DNA from: Lentinula raphanica
Lineage: Eukaryota; Basidiomycota; Agaricomycetes; Agaricales; Omphalotaceae
NCBI GenBank assembly: GCA_027919835.1
Contig: JANVFP010000003.1
Location: 310,001 to 374,000, forward strand
Length of the DNA stretch: 64,000 bases
Direction of reading: 5' to 3'
In this document: piece after piece, positions 33,914 through 44,771 of the stretch
How the letters are laid out: every line of letters begins with the position of its first letter
Numbering within the stretch: position 1 is the first letter of the stretch
Position numbers and translations under genes: made by a program
The notes under the pieces: model-generated
Seen by the model: only the letters and a program-made list of their open reading frames with translations
What the model was told of the DNA's origin: nothing
Databases searched by the model: none

Positions 33914-36900
33914 GTCGCCAAACCGTAGCAGCAGCGGTGGTGACGGTGGAGGCGAATTCGAATGAGGAAGCGAGGGAGGAGTCTGAGGAATCACCGATTG
34001 AGGCGACGAAGAGTGAAGAGGCGGAAGATGAGACGATTGAAGGAGAACATAGTGTTGCGGAGGTTGATGAGGACGAAAGTATTGACGAGGTGGATGCAGG
34101 TGTGGAGCCAGAAACAGTGCGAATCGAGGAGGTTGTAGATGAGGGTGATAGCGACAAGCGATTGGGTGTCGTTCAGGATGTGGATGAGATTGTTGAGGAG
34201 GATGATTATTTTGCGTGGCTTGAAGGGTTTGAGTTGGAGAGGATTGGAAACGCCGAAGTGATGGTGACGACGAGAGCTGGGAAGAAGAAGGCCGAGGTGG
34301 AAGGTGTGAAGAGTGACGATGAAGCTAAAGTGGGGGGGACAAGTCAGACAAAGAAGAACGAGAACGAAAAGGGATCAAGAGACCTACCAGGCGATCTACC
34401 GGCGTTTACTTATGAATCGAAGGCGGAGATTCCGGCGAAGGAGAAGGAGATGTTTGAGAGGATGTTGGATGTGAGAGTCCCAGATGTCACGATTCGTGAC
34501 TTGACTGCCTTGAGCCCAGGCCTTCGTCGAAATTGGATTGATTATACGAAGACCCAACGCGTCCCGACCGTCAAAGTTATGCCTGCGCTCGCGGGTACGA
34601 GTCTTCCTCGGGGGCTGGAATATGTTACGCCGGTTAGGTTGGTGAAAGTCGTTTTGAATGGGAAGGTTTCGGTCGACGCATTGCTCGATGAGGGAGCGGA
34701 ATGCTCGTCTATCAGAGAGTCTGTTTGGGGTCAGTTGGGGATGCCGATGAACGATATGAAGAAGGCTCACATGGCAGGGTTTGGAGGAGAAGTAGTGACG
34801 GCTTTAGGATGTTTGGAGTACCTGGAGATAGCAGTGGAAGGATATCGAACGTGGGGACACGTTTTTGTTGTGAAGGACATCCCGTATGACATGATTTTGG
34901 GGAGACCGTGGCAGAGGTCGTTGAAGTTGTCGAAAGAGGAGGATGCGACCACGGTTCGAATTACGATCCATGATCAGATGGGGTGTTTACCACCAAAGAC
35001 GGTGAATGCTGTTCCCCAGCTAACAGGTGGAAGTATGCGAGAGACGTCGCGACGGATTCGGGAGGCTTGGGAGACGTTGAGGCCGAGTTTGGAAGATGAG
35101 GTGGAAAGTCTTGAGCGGGATGGGCTCGATGGTACCGAGAAACGAGCACGGTACGAGTCCTTGAAGAAACAGGTGGATCATGTGGCACCCGAGGATATAG
35201 ATCCTTCTCCATTTGCGGCGGTTTTTGTCTCATCCACCTATCGAATGGATCCAGTATGCCATACGTTTGCATACAAACGCGTTGCTCAGAAGGTCCAGCC
35301 AATTCCGACCGTCATGCCGGAATACGCGAAGGTGATTCGTAGGTTTCCTGAAGACCCGCTTGCGTCTCTTCCTTCACTCTCTACCCATCCACCTCCTTTC
35401 GACCCTGGCATACGACTTACACAGGAACGCCTGGAGGGACTAGGAATCTTGCAGAATGAATTTTTGTGGCCTCAGGAGCGGCTGTTGATGGCCCAGGTGT
35501 TGAAGAATAACGAACTGGGGATTGCCTGGAACGAGGAAGAGAAAGGGAGGTTTCGTGAGGATTATTTTCCTCCAATCAAGATACCGATGGTAGCTCACAC
35601 ACCTTGGGCTGAGAAAACGCTCCCTATCCCTCCTGGGATTCGCGACAAGGTTATCCAGCTCGTTCGAGAGAAGGTCGCTTCAGGTCTTTATGAGCCCTCA
35701 AATAGTTCGTATAGGTCCCAGTGGTTCGTCGTCGGTAAATCTGATGGAGGACTCCGGATCGTGCACAATCTCAAAAAGCTCAATGCGGTTACGGTTCGCG
35801 ACTCGGGTCAGCCTCCCATTCTCCATCTTTTCGTCGAACAGTGTGGCGGTCGAGGGATTTATTCGGGGATCGACATTATCGCGGGATTCGACCATGGAAC
35901 TCTCCACGAGGACTCGAGAGATCCTACAACTTTCGATACTCCCATCGGAACCTTTCGTCTGGCGCGAATTCCTCAAGGCTGGACGGGGTCGATACCAGTG
36001 TTTCACGGGCATGTCGCGTTCCTCCTTCAAGATGAGACTGAGGTAGCACCAAATTTCGTGGATGATTTGCCGGTTCTGGGTCCGAAGACGCGATACGAGA
36101 TCGAAGGAGGAGGTTATGAAGTCACCAAGGAGAACCCTGAGATTCGACGATTTGTTTGGGAGCACGCCATCGACCTCAATCGTGTTCTTCATCGACTTAA
36201 ACGCGCTGGAGGAACTGTGTCAGCAAAGAAGTTGAAGGTTGCGGTCCCGGAGTTGAAAGCAGTGGGGACTGTCTTTACTTACGAGGGAAGACTCCCAGAT
36301 GAGACGAAGGTCATCAAGATACGAACATGGCCAGTTTGTAGGTCAGTCTCCGAGGTTCGTGGATTTTTGGGGACAGCGGGAGTTCTTCGAGTTTGGATAC
36401 GAGACTTTGCGAAAATTACTCGACCTTTGGTGGACCTCACGAAGAAGGATGTCTCGTTTGGCTGGGACGACCCACATCAAGTCGCGATGGATGAGGTTAA
36501 GGTGGCGGTGTCGAACTGCGAAGCTCTGGTTACCATCGATTACTCATCTCTTCTCCCGGTCATCATGGCCGTCGACTCTTCTTACATCGCCTGCGGGATC
36601 GTTTTATATCAGGATCAGAAGGAAGGGAAGAGAAGACCGTCTCGTTTCTGGTCTATCGCATGGAACGAACGCGAATCCAGATACTCACAAGCGAAAATCG
36701 AACTTTATGGGCTTTTTCGGGCTTTTCACGCGATGAAGATCTATTTGATTGGGGTACGAAAGCTCGTGGTCGAGATGGACGCGTCCTACGTCAAGGGCAT
36801 GCTCAATAACCCTGATATGCATCCTAACGCAGCTATCAACCGTTGGATCGCGGCTATTCAACTCTTCGACTTTGAGCTCAAACACGTCCCTGGGAAAGAT

Positions 36901-38478
36901 TTCGTTGGACCGGATGGGCTATCGAGGAGACGAGGAACAGAGGATGAAGGAGACGAGGAGGAAGGGGAAGCGGATAAGTGGGCTGACGAGATTTTGGATG
37001 CTGGCCTTTGGGTAGCGAGGACTTGGATGGACAGTGTAAGTGATGAAGGTATGGTTTCTTGTCGAGTTTCTCTTTCATCGGCGACGTTGCGCCCAGGTAC
37101 TCAGGGGGTAGCATCTGACGATGTGACGATCCCCTGTAGTACTTGGTCTCGAAACCGTGATGAGGAACTCCGGGAAATCCAATCCTTCCTCACCACCTTC
37201 ACCACTCCATCCCTTCCAGACCTTGAACTTCGGCGATTTCTCAAGAAGGTATCGCGCTATTTCGTCCGTGGAGGCAGACTTTGGCGTAGGGATCCTCGAG
37301 GACGACACCAGCTCGTTATTCTCGATCCGGTGGAACGACTAGCTCTTCTTCGGCAGTCTCACGATGATCTTGGGCATAAAGGCTTTTATTCGACTCGTAG
37401 GACGATCGCAGACCGGTTTTGGTGGCCAGCTATTGATGAAGACCTTCATTGGTTCCTAAAGACATGCCACGAATGCCAGATTCGCTCTACCGAAAAGGTT
37501 GTGATCCCTCCATCTATCTCCATCCCTGCGACTCTTTTCCGCAAAGTTCATATCGACGTTATGTATATGCCTACAGTCCAAGGGTACAAGTTCATTGTCC
37601 AAGGTCGTTGCTCCCTATCTAGGTGGCCAGAGTGGAGGATACTCAAAAAGGAGACTGGGAAGACATTAGGGAAGTTCATCTTCGAGGAGATCCTCTGTCG
37701 ATGGGGTGGAATTGCCGAAATCACAACAGACAACGGGCCTTCGATCGTCGCTGCGCTCGACTGGCTTCGGACTCGGTATCACATCAACCACATTCGTATC
37801 GCGCCATACAACTCACAGGCTAACGGGACAGTGGAAGTTTCTCATCGCTACATCAGGGACGGGTTGGTCAAGGCTTGCGAAGGAGACATTCGTCGCTGGA
37901 TTATCGTGGTGGCATACATCTTTTGGGCGGATCGAATTACAACTCGACGCGATACCGGCTACTCTCCATACTACGCCGCTCATGGAGTTGAACCTCTCCT
38001 TCCTTTCGACATCACCCATGCCACCTTCCTTTTCCCCGAAGTCGACTCTCCACTTACCGATTCTGAACTCCTGGCTATCCGCGCGAAACAACTCGAACGA
38101 CGAGATGATGAGCTCAAAACTATCCACGACCGTGTCGTTCAAAGTCGTTTCAAATCTGTTGAGGCGTTTCGTCGCTACCACGAGAATGTTATACGAAGCC
38201 ATAGATTCAAACCCGGGGAACTCGTCTTGGTTCTCAACAAACGAATCGAAGCCGGTGTATCTAAGAAGGCCCTCCCTCGTTACTTCGGACCCATGGTCGT
38301 CGTCAAACGTACCACTGGAGGCAACTTTCGTCTCGCCGAACTTACTGGTGCCGTGTCGCGTCTTCGTTATGCCGCCTTTCGAATCATTCCTTACCATGCA
38401 CGATCGACTACGAAGATCAAGGTCACCGAGTTTCTGGATTCCGAAACGCTTGCTGGAGTTGCGGAAGAGGACGATTAA
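33910..38478 (+). CDS. pol: Retrotransposon Pol (protease, reverse transcriptase, RNase H, integrase)
   Basis: Open frame of about 1,522 codons in the -1 frame after gag, with no ATG at its 5' end, as expected for frameshift expression. An acidic N-terminus is followed by a retropepsin-like motif LLDEGAECSSI near residue 260 (DEG instead of the usual DSG/DTG). The reverse transcriptase has PSNSSYRSQWFVV, IPQGW and the catalytic FVDD near residue 715. RNase H spans about 870-1000 (IMAVDSSYIACGIVL; VEMDASYVKGM; PDGLSRR). The integrase zinc region (GHKGFYS ... CHECQI) is followed by the catalytic triad in HIDVMYMP, ITTDNGPS and NGTVEVSH, with 34 residues between the second Asp and the Glu. No chromodomain is visible. 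All catalytic motifs look intact, so the copy may be active. Confidence 0.93.
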   Translation: MSRQTVAAAVVTVEANSNEEAREESEESPIEATKSEEAEDETIEGEHSVAEVDEDESIDEVDAGVEPETVRIEEVVDEGDSDKRLGVVQDVDEIVEEDDYFAWLEGFELERIGNAEVMVTTRAGKKKAEVEGVKSDDEAKVGGTSQTKKNENEKGSRDLPGDLPAFTYESKAEIPAKEKEMFERMLDVRVPDVTIRDLTALSPGLRRNWIDYTKTQRVPTVKVMPALAGTSLPRGLEYVTPVRLVKVVLNGKVSVDALLDEGAECSSIRESVWGQLGMPMNDMKKAHMAGFGGEVVTALGCLEYLEIAVEGYRTWGHVFVVKDIPYDMILGRPWQRSLKLSKEEDATTVRITIHDQMGCLPPKTVNAVPQLTGGSMRETSRRIREAWETLRPSLEDEVESLERDGLDGTEKRARYESLKKQVDHVAPEDIDPSPFAAVFVSSTYRMDPVCHTFAYKRVAQKVQPIPTVMPEYAKVIRRFPEDPLASLPSLSTHPPPFDPGIRLTQERLEGLGILQNEFLWPQERLLMAQVLKNNELGIAWNEEEKGRFREDYFPPIKIPMVAHTPWAEKTLPIPPGIRDKVIQLVREKVASGLYEPSNSSYRSQWFVVGKSDGGLRIVHNLKKLNAVTVRDSGQPPILHLFVEQCGGRGIYSGIDIIAGFDHGTLHEDSRDPTTFDTPIGTFRLARIPQGWTGSIPVFHGHVAFLLQDETEVAPNFVDDLPVLGPKTRYEIEGGGYEVTKENPEIRRFVWEHAIDLNRVLHRLKRAGGTVSAKKLKVAVPELKAVGTVFTYEGRLPDETKVIKIRTWPVCRSVSEVRGFLGTAGVLRVWIRDFAKITRPLVDLTKKDVSFGWDDPHQVAMDEVKVAVSNCEALVTIDYSSLLPVIMAVDSSYIACGIVLYQDQKEGKRRPSRFWSIAWNERESRYSQAKIELYGLFRAFHAMKIYLIGVRKLVVEMDASYVKGMLNNPDMHPNAAINRWIAAIQLFDFELKHVPGKDFVGPDGLSRRRGTEDEGDEEEGEADKWADEILDAGLWVARTWMDSVSDEGMVSCRVSLSSATLRPGTQGVASDDVTIPCSTWSRNRDEELREIQSFLTTFTTPSLPDLELRRFLKKVSRYFVRGGRLWRRDPRGRHQLVILDPVERLALLRQSHDDLGHKGFYSTRRTIADRFWWPAIDEDLHWFLKTCHECQIRSTEKVVIPPSISIPATLFRKVHIDVMYMPTVQGYKFIVQGRCSLSRWPEWRILKKETGKTLGKFIFEEILCRWGGIAEITTDNGPSIVAALDWLRTRYHINHIRIAPYNSQANGTVEVSHRYIRDGLVKACEGDIRRWIIVVAYIFWADRITTRRDTGYSPYYAAHGVEPLLPFDITHATFLFPEVDSPLTDSELLAIRAKQLERRDDELKTIHDRVVQSRFKSVEAFRRYHENVIRSHRFKPGELVLVLNKRIEAGVSKKALPRYFGPMVVVKRTTGGNFRLAELTGAVSRLRYAAFRIIPYHARSTTKIKVTEFLDSETLAGVAEEDD

Positions 38479-38522
38479 GAAGTCCCTTCCGAGCGTTGTT
38501 TGAGCGGGGACGCTCAATTCTA

Positions 38523-38535
38523 AGTGGGGGGGAGG
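38523..38535 (+). promoter_or_regulatory. Polypurine tract
   Basis: AGTGGGGGGGAGG lies directly before the 3' LTR and would prime plus-strand DNA synthesis. Confidence 0.85.
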
Positions 38536-38899
38536 TGTAACGGTAGTATTCGGACTAAGGCTGGAGCCCGCCATTCCGGAGGTACGGAGCTACAGAACAG
38601 GGCAAAGGGTTTGGTATGACATATGACATTCACCTCACCTCACATAGTGTACTTTTGATATATTCCTCATGTTTTTCCTCACTTTTACTTACATATTTAC
38701 TTACAAAATCGCACTAGTGGCGTAGTTTCGAGAACACGACCGAGCCTTATGCTCGTCGTGCGGTACCGTACTCATAAACAAAGTAGCATTAGCGGGGATC
38801 TTGTCGAATCCCCCCCCTCTTGTATACACCTTTACAGAATAAAGTTTCTATCTACTTGACATCGCTCGATTCTTCATCACGCCGACTCCAGCCTCTACA
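38536..38899 (+). repeat. 3' LTR
   Basis: It is identical to the 5' LTR at 31686-32050 apart from one base in a C run. It is followed by the TCTC target duplication and the resumed transposase exon. Confidence 0.95.
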
Positions 38900-39905
38900 T
38901 CTCTATCCAATCAGCTTGCCTCTGTCACTCGGTACATGTCATTATATCGACGTCGGCTATTCATTGATCTCTTCTTTCAACAATGGGACCGGGAGAAGTA
39001 CCAGTCGCTCGCCACATTCCTACACAACAACTATGTCCAAGCACTCAAGATCGTCGACGAGGATGCGAGCCGCCTATCTGACGAGTTGACCAAGCTCGAG
39101 CTCACTGTGGACGACATTGAAAACTATTGGAACGAGCAGAAGCAGCATTTTGACTCAATCGAGACCGAGGACACACATGATCATCGTGCGACAGAGTACG
39201 TGAGTCTTCTTCAACAACTACAAGGGGTCAAGTGCGTATCGTCATTATTTCTTACCTGCAACTCGAACTCACAATATTTCCACATGTTCAGGAAGTCGCT
39301 CGAGGCTGGACGCTTTGATCTTCACACCAAAACACCATCGGACTATACGTTCTTGAACGACGCATCCTCCTACAACGTCAAACTCTCACAGACACGCAAG
39401 ATCGAAACCAAACGACAATACCTGAAGGAACAACACAAGGAGCTACTTTTTCAAGTAGTGCAGATGGAGACGCTACTCGATATACAGCGGCGTTGGGAAC
39501 CTCAAGATTCGGAGTATCGTGCAGCACTGAAGTATATGGATGAGCAAAAATATCGAGAGGCGTTGTTGAAGTTGCATCGTTTGGTAGTACAACGGCTATG
39601 GGAACTACATAAGATGAATCTCTCACAAACCGGTACGTTGCTTTCTTTTCTCTGTATGATGTTATTGACGCGTTCGTCATTCTCATAGGCTACAAAATGC
39701 GAACCCATATTGCTCATGCACTTCAAAAACGATCGAAAGCCATTCGCACTGCTGTTGCGACTTACAACGCTGCAGCACTCAACCTTGATCCTCCTCGTCC
39801 AACCGTCGACTGGGCGAAAGTGTCGCACTACTCATTCCTAGATCAATTCGACATCCTCGCTGACACTCGGTACAGTGTTCTAGAAAAGCCCTGGGCTAAG
39901 CCCGT

Positions 39906-39912
39906 CATACGT
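39906..39912. repeat. 7-bp target duplication of palindromic element 2
   Basis: CATACGT precedes the element and is repeated at 43022-43028. Confidence 0.88.
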
Positions 39913-42900
39913 CACAGGATACTGTGAAGCTTTTGTAAAAAGACCTGATGAGTTATCCAGGAGCTTTTGAAAATAGTTGTGACGACACAGAGGGGGCTCC
40001 GGAAATGGCTCCGGGGGGTGGGCATGCCTGTCACCACCTGTCACATCTGACCTATATTTACTGTTTTGGGTAATTAATAATTATCCAGATATTAAATAAG
40101 CGGTACATTTGTAAAAAATCCTGATAAACTATAAAAATTCAAAAAAACCCAAAAAACCTAATTAGGTCAAATCGAGGTATGTAAACAAAATAGCCTTATA
40201 TGGTAAAAAATGCTGTAGGATCTATCTAGGTGCTAAAAATAGCCAAAAAAAACACTAAAAATGCTAAAAATATGTAGGAATGGTATATAGCCCATTGCAG
40301 ATCCAGGCATCCAAAAATTACCAAAAAAGGAAATTTTTGATGATGATGTCATCTTGTAGCAAAAAATCTGAAAAAAATTCTAAAAATAGTCAAAAAATTC
40401 AGGGGTGCCTTGTTGGCCCTGGAAATGCAAAATAAAAAAAAATACGCGACAAGTGTAAAAATTTTCATCACTCCAAATCATTCCAAATCCACTATACAGT
40501 CAGTATATATGATGTATATGCTATATTTGGCATCCTAGTACCCTCATTGGGCTAAAAATAGAACTTGATCTCATCTGGTAGCAAAAAATCTGAAAAAATC
40601 ATAAAAAATACTCAAAAAATTCAGCGGTGCCTCATTGGCCCTGAAAATGCAAAATAAAAAAATTTACACGATACAATTGAAAAACAACATCATTCCAAAT
40701 CTTATCAAATTTACTATATAGTTAGTATATATCATGTATATACTATTTATAGCATCCCTAGTACCCTCAATCACTTATATCACTCAAGAATCCTACCAAA
40801 CTGACAACATTGAGTAAATGTAATGTACATGGTATTTTTAGCACACCTAGTACCCTTAAAAACTCAGAACAATTTATATCACTCAATATGTTCAGTATAC
40901 TTAGTACTCATCACATTTAACACACTAAAACTCAGAACAGTACTTATATGTATCATACTTAACACAGTTGGCAATGAAAATACTCAAAACAGTGTTATCA
41001 GTCACTATACTTAACACACTTAACAGTCAAAAAGTCGGAATAATGTTACTTGATATACATAACACACTCATTGTTATACTACAACACACTTATAACAACG
41101 AGTTTTGGGCGCTTATGGGCGCTTATTTGGTATTTTTGAGTCGAAATTCTTTAATAGCACACTCAATAATTTTTGTGTGGGGTTTATACTGTGTAATGAT
41201 GTTGTTTATATCATACTACACTTGATACAATTTGGAGAACTCAAGATTACAGCCTGTGGGGCTGGCTATATTGTGATCTTTGTGATATAACAGTGTTTTA
41301 TGTAAATGTCAATGCATACACCCATGTTATGAAGTCAAACTGCTACTGGGTCATGGAAAGAGTCATCCTACAACCTATTCCATGCTAACTCTATGTGATA
41401 CAGCCAAGAGATCTGTAATGGGGGTCATTGAATATGACATCTATTGTTACATGTAGGTGTAGACATCTATAGTGTACATGAAACATGTACATATATATCA
41501 CAGAGTCCAATAGTCATAGTGAGTATCTGAACCATGTCCAGACACTTCTAGTAGACTGTAGGAGTGATTCCCTCATGAACCACCATCAGTATACTTGCAT
41601 TACATGGACATATGCATTGACATTTACATAAAACACTGTTATATTTCAAAAGATCACAATATAGCTAACCCGACAGGTTGAATTTTCGAGTTCTCTGAAT
41701 TGTATCTAGAAGAATATGATATAGACAACATCCTGACACAGTATAGAGCCCAGACAAACATTATTGAGTGTGCTATTAATGAATTTCGACTCAAAAACAC
41801 CAAATAAGCGCCCATAAGCGCCCAAAACTCGTTGTTATAAGTGTGTTATAGTATAACAATGAGTGTGTTATGTATATAAAGTAACATTGTTCCGACTTTT
41901 TGACTGTTAAGTGTGTTCAGTATAGTGACTGACAACACTGTTTTAAGTATTTTCATTGTCATCTGTGTTAAGTATAATACATATAAGTACTGTTATGAGT
42001 TTTCATGTGTGAGGTTTGATGAGTGTTAAGTGTACTGAACATATTGAGTAATATAAATTGTTCTGAGTCATCAAGGGTACTAGGTGTGTTAAAAATATCA
42101 TGTACAATATATTTAATACCCCAAATCATTCAGTTTGGTAGGATTCTTGAGTGATATAAGTGATTGAGGGTACTAGGGGTGCTATAAATAGTATATACAT
42201 GATATATACTGACTGTGTAGTGGATTTGGTATGATTTGGAGTGATGTTGTTTTTCAATTGTGTTGTGTAAATTTTTTTATTTTGCATTTTCAGGGCCAAT
42301 GCACCCCTGAATTTTTTGAGTATTTTTTATGATTTTTTTCAGATTTTTTGCTATCAGATGAGATCAAGTTCTATTTTTAGCCCAATAAAGGTACTAGGAT
42401 GCTAAATATAGCATATACATCATATATACTGACTGTATAGTGGATTTGGAATGATTTGGAGTGATGAAAATTTTTACACTTGTCGCGTATTTTTTTTTAT
42501 TTTGCATTTTCAGGGCCAACAAGGCACCCCTGAATTTTTTGACTATTTTTAGAATTTTTTTCAGATTTTTTGCTACAAGATGACATCATCATCAAAAATT
42601 TCCTTTTTTGGTAATTTTTGGATGCCTGGATCTGCAATGGGCTATATACCATTCCTACATATTTTTAGCATTTTTAGTGATTTTTTTTGGCTATTTTTAG
42701 CACCTAGATAGATCCTACAGCATTTTTTACCATATAAGGCTATTTTGTTTACATACCCCAATTTGACCTAATTAGGTTTTTTTGGGTTTTTTTGAATTTT
42801 TATAGTTTATCAGGATTTTTTACAAATGTACCGCTTATTTAATATCTGGATAATTATTAATTACACAAAACAGTAAATATAGGTCAGATGTGACAGGTGG

Positions 42901-43021
42901 TGACAGGCATGCCCACCCCCCGGAGCCATTTCCGGAGCCCCCTCTGTGTCGTCACAACTATTTTCAAAAGCTCCTGGATAACTCATCAGGTCTTTTTACA
43001 AAAGCTTTACAGTATCAGCTG
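39913..43021. mobile_element. 3.1-kb palindromic (foldback-like) DNA element, copy 2
   Basis: Second copy of the element at 28273-31377, 3,109 bp, about 95% or more identical by eye, with long inverted arms around a unique centre near 41310-41620. The left end reads CACAGGATACTGTGAAGC and the right end, in reverse complement, CAGCTGATACTGTAAAGC, so the two end types are swapped relative to copy 1 while the centre has the same orientation. The 7-bp duplication CATACGT flanks it. Host flanks join in frame in the KDZ transposase. The arms here have diverged more from each other near the centre than in copy 1. Noncoding and non-autonomous. Confidence 0.9.
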
Positions 43022-43028
43022 CATACGT
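43022..43028. repeat. 7-bp target duplication of palindromic element 2, right copy
   Basis: CATACGT, identical to 39906-39912. Confidence 0.88.
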
Positions 43029-43533
43029 GAACTCATGATGCAGGTACGACGTGTTTCGCGCGCTCGGGAAGAGATTACCCGGCTGAATATCGAACTGCGC
43101 CGCCTTCACACATCGATCGTTGATGAGGAAAAGCTCTTCACCGACGTTCTCAATCGCCTCACAGCATCATCATCTCCTATGTATCCAGCGGTTTTTGACT
43201 TTGTTGAGCAACGCAGAGCTGTCAATAACCTTCTGCTTGCTCGCATGCAGACCACGTATGCTCTGCCTGGATTCACAGGCATCCCCTACCCTGGCGAACA
43301 TTCTTCACTATCTTCTGATGGGACAGTTCTTCCACCGTTGGCTGCGCCACCTGATTTACAACCAGCCGTCGGAGAAATTCAATCAGGGACTGCGGCTCAA
43401 TCGGACAACGAAGGCGTAGATGAAGACGATGATGAATACATATCGTATGTCAGTGCTATCTCAGACTATCTGTCAAATGTCACAATTTGAAGGCGAGATT
43501 ATTGTATTGTATTCATTCATGTACTAGTAGAAT

Positions 43534-44137
43534 TCAATCAGTTTCTACCCAAAGTCTACGTCGTCCGGCATCAACATCGCGAAGCTCGCGAAGTTTCGCA
43601 TCTTCCTCTCGGAGAGTGAGATGAATAATGTACTCTGCCCGTTCGTGGGCTACACAACGTATCCTGTATAACGTCGCATCTGTGATTGGCCAACCGTTGG
43701 AGCGCGAAGCTCTTTCGATGTGCTCGAGAATGTCGTTGCTGAGGAAGCAAACACAATTAGAGGCAATTGAACCAGTGAAACGTTTGAGCTCACCGGACTT
43801 TGCGTTCAATGGATGGACGAATCTCAGCCATGCGGCGGCGATATTCATTCCGTTCTGCTATACAACTGTCGACATAATGGTCCAGTACGTCGCTCCTGAC
43901 ACGTTCATCAGGGTCAATGGTCTGCAGTATGGCGCTTCGTTCGAGTTCGCCAGTCAGGTAGATATTTTGGTGATCGATATGCGACGGCCAGTGTGCAGGA
44001 CGCTGGAATGGCGGGATCGGCATAGAAGGCCAATTGTAGTCAGAAGGCATGGGGATGAAGCGATGAAAATCAGAGGGGGATTTCTTATAAGTGCTCGCGG
44101 AGGAAGCTTTTGGACCGTCGGGGGTGATTGAATGCAC
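43534..44137 (-). CDS. KDZ cargo protein A, unknown
   Basis: Two exons (44137-43794 and 43738-43534) with a 55-bp GT-AG intron and coherent phase, 182 aa. The N-terminal half has aromatic and Pro-rich segments (YNWPSMPIPPFQRPAHWPSH). The C-terminal half is charged and helical (DILEHIERASRSNGWPITDA; HERAEYIIHLTLREEDAKLR). It is convergent with the transposase, whose stop is 43 bp away. No family is recognised. Since its frame and splice sites are intact inside the transposon, a role in transposition or in controlling the element is possible (inference). Confidence 0.65.
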
Positions 44138-44276
44138 AATGTTATTCTATGCTCATAACAGTTTACCGACGGAAGCACGATTTGTATTCAATAATGTGTT
44201 CGAAACGTGAAAACTTCAACATTGCCTGAACGTTCAACGAACGGTTAATAGAAGCTTGAATTGCAGAGGTCAAGAC

Positions 44277-44771
44277 TCACTGTGACTTTAGATGTGCACG
44301 TCGCTCTGCCTCCTTTGCTCGCAAATAGTCTCGATTCAGCTCTCTATATGCAGCCTGTGAGAGACGACGAGCAGCCCTCAGTGCTTCCTGCTGCTCCATA
44401 GTATCGGTTTCTCGTTTTCTCTGTCGGCGTTCCCTCTGGTACTGGAGTTTCTTTTCACGGTTCCTAGATAAACTCCTCAGCTCAGCTGACAATGAGCAAA
44501 ATTATTAGTACATGAACAAAAACCTTCGGTAATATTCTCGTTGTCCTTCGCGCCGGGAATGGTACCGTCGAGCATCAGCGCGAGTTGCAATCAAGAACAG
44601 TATGGATTCATCATCGTTGCCCAAAGATCTCAGAAACTCCCGCTCCTCTTCTCCATGGAGTTCCAAGTGGCAATCAGCTGGTGGTCCACGATATTGTTTG
44701 GGCATTTGGGATGCAGCGATGATGCAGCGATGATGGAAAGAGATATTCGTAAGCAACTTGTTGTCAACCAT
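44277..44771 (-). CDS. KDZ cargo protein B, basic helical protein, unknown
   Basis: Two exons (44771-44524 and 44475-44277) with a 48-bp intron that has a TACTAAT branch-like motif and an AG acceptor; phases agree, 148 aa. The N-terminal part has HGEEEREFLRSLGNDDESIL. The C-terminal 80 residues are highly basic and helical (RSLSRNREKKLQYQRERRQR; AARRLSQAAYRELN), like a DNA-binding basic region with a short coiled coil, but no leucine zipper register is clear. A start at the second Met (44705) is possible. Function unknown; DNA or RNA binding is inferred from charge only. Confidence 0.6.

Larger units (their letters stand above)
31686..38899 (+). mobile_element. Full-length Ty3-type LTR retrotransposon
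   Basis: A 7,214-bp element with 365/364-bp LTRs, primer-binding-site-like and polypurine tracts, and open gag and pol. The duplication at the ends is TCTC (31682-31685 and 38900-38903) if the LTR is read as TG...CA, or TCTCT with a one-base shift. LTRs differ only by one C in a homopolymer, so insertion is recent. Domain order protease, reverse transcriptase, RNase H, integrase marks it as Ty3-type (Metaviridae-like) rather than Ty1-type. It sits in an exon of the KDZ transposase in the same orientation. Confidence 0.95.
26686..43490 (+). pseudogene. KDZ transposase, interrupted by three nested insertions
   Basis: Exons at 26686-26833, 26899-27076, 27138-27549, 27600-27755, 27810-28246, 31420-31685, 38904 onward (two more introns), to 39912 and 43029-43490. 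Conserved KDZ features: CxxC motif (LHSCPPC), first catalytic Asp in MFVIDGNNSLKR, MIRSGEL joined to AKYPLAIV, second Asp in LLGYDIGCSF, HGYSH, and the catalytic Glu in GLEDLETLERIFS. The C-terminal part has the usual PWAKPVI and RAREEITRLNIELRRLHTSI. The first palindrome sits in an intron, the Ty3 element between IFS and LSNQL, and the second palindrome between KPVIR and ELMMQ. At each exon insertion the frame is continuous across the joint. Apart from these insertions no other lesion was seen, but the gene can no longer make a full transposase. The acidic C-terminus is ordinary for the family. Confidence 0.92.

Noticed and set aside
37813..38574. 253-codon minus-strand frame across the end of pol
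   Set aside because: Antisense to the integrase C-terminal region and the start of the LTR; no independent evidence.
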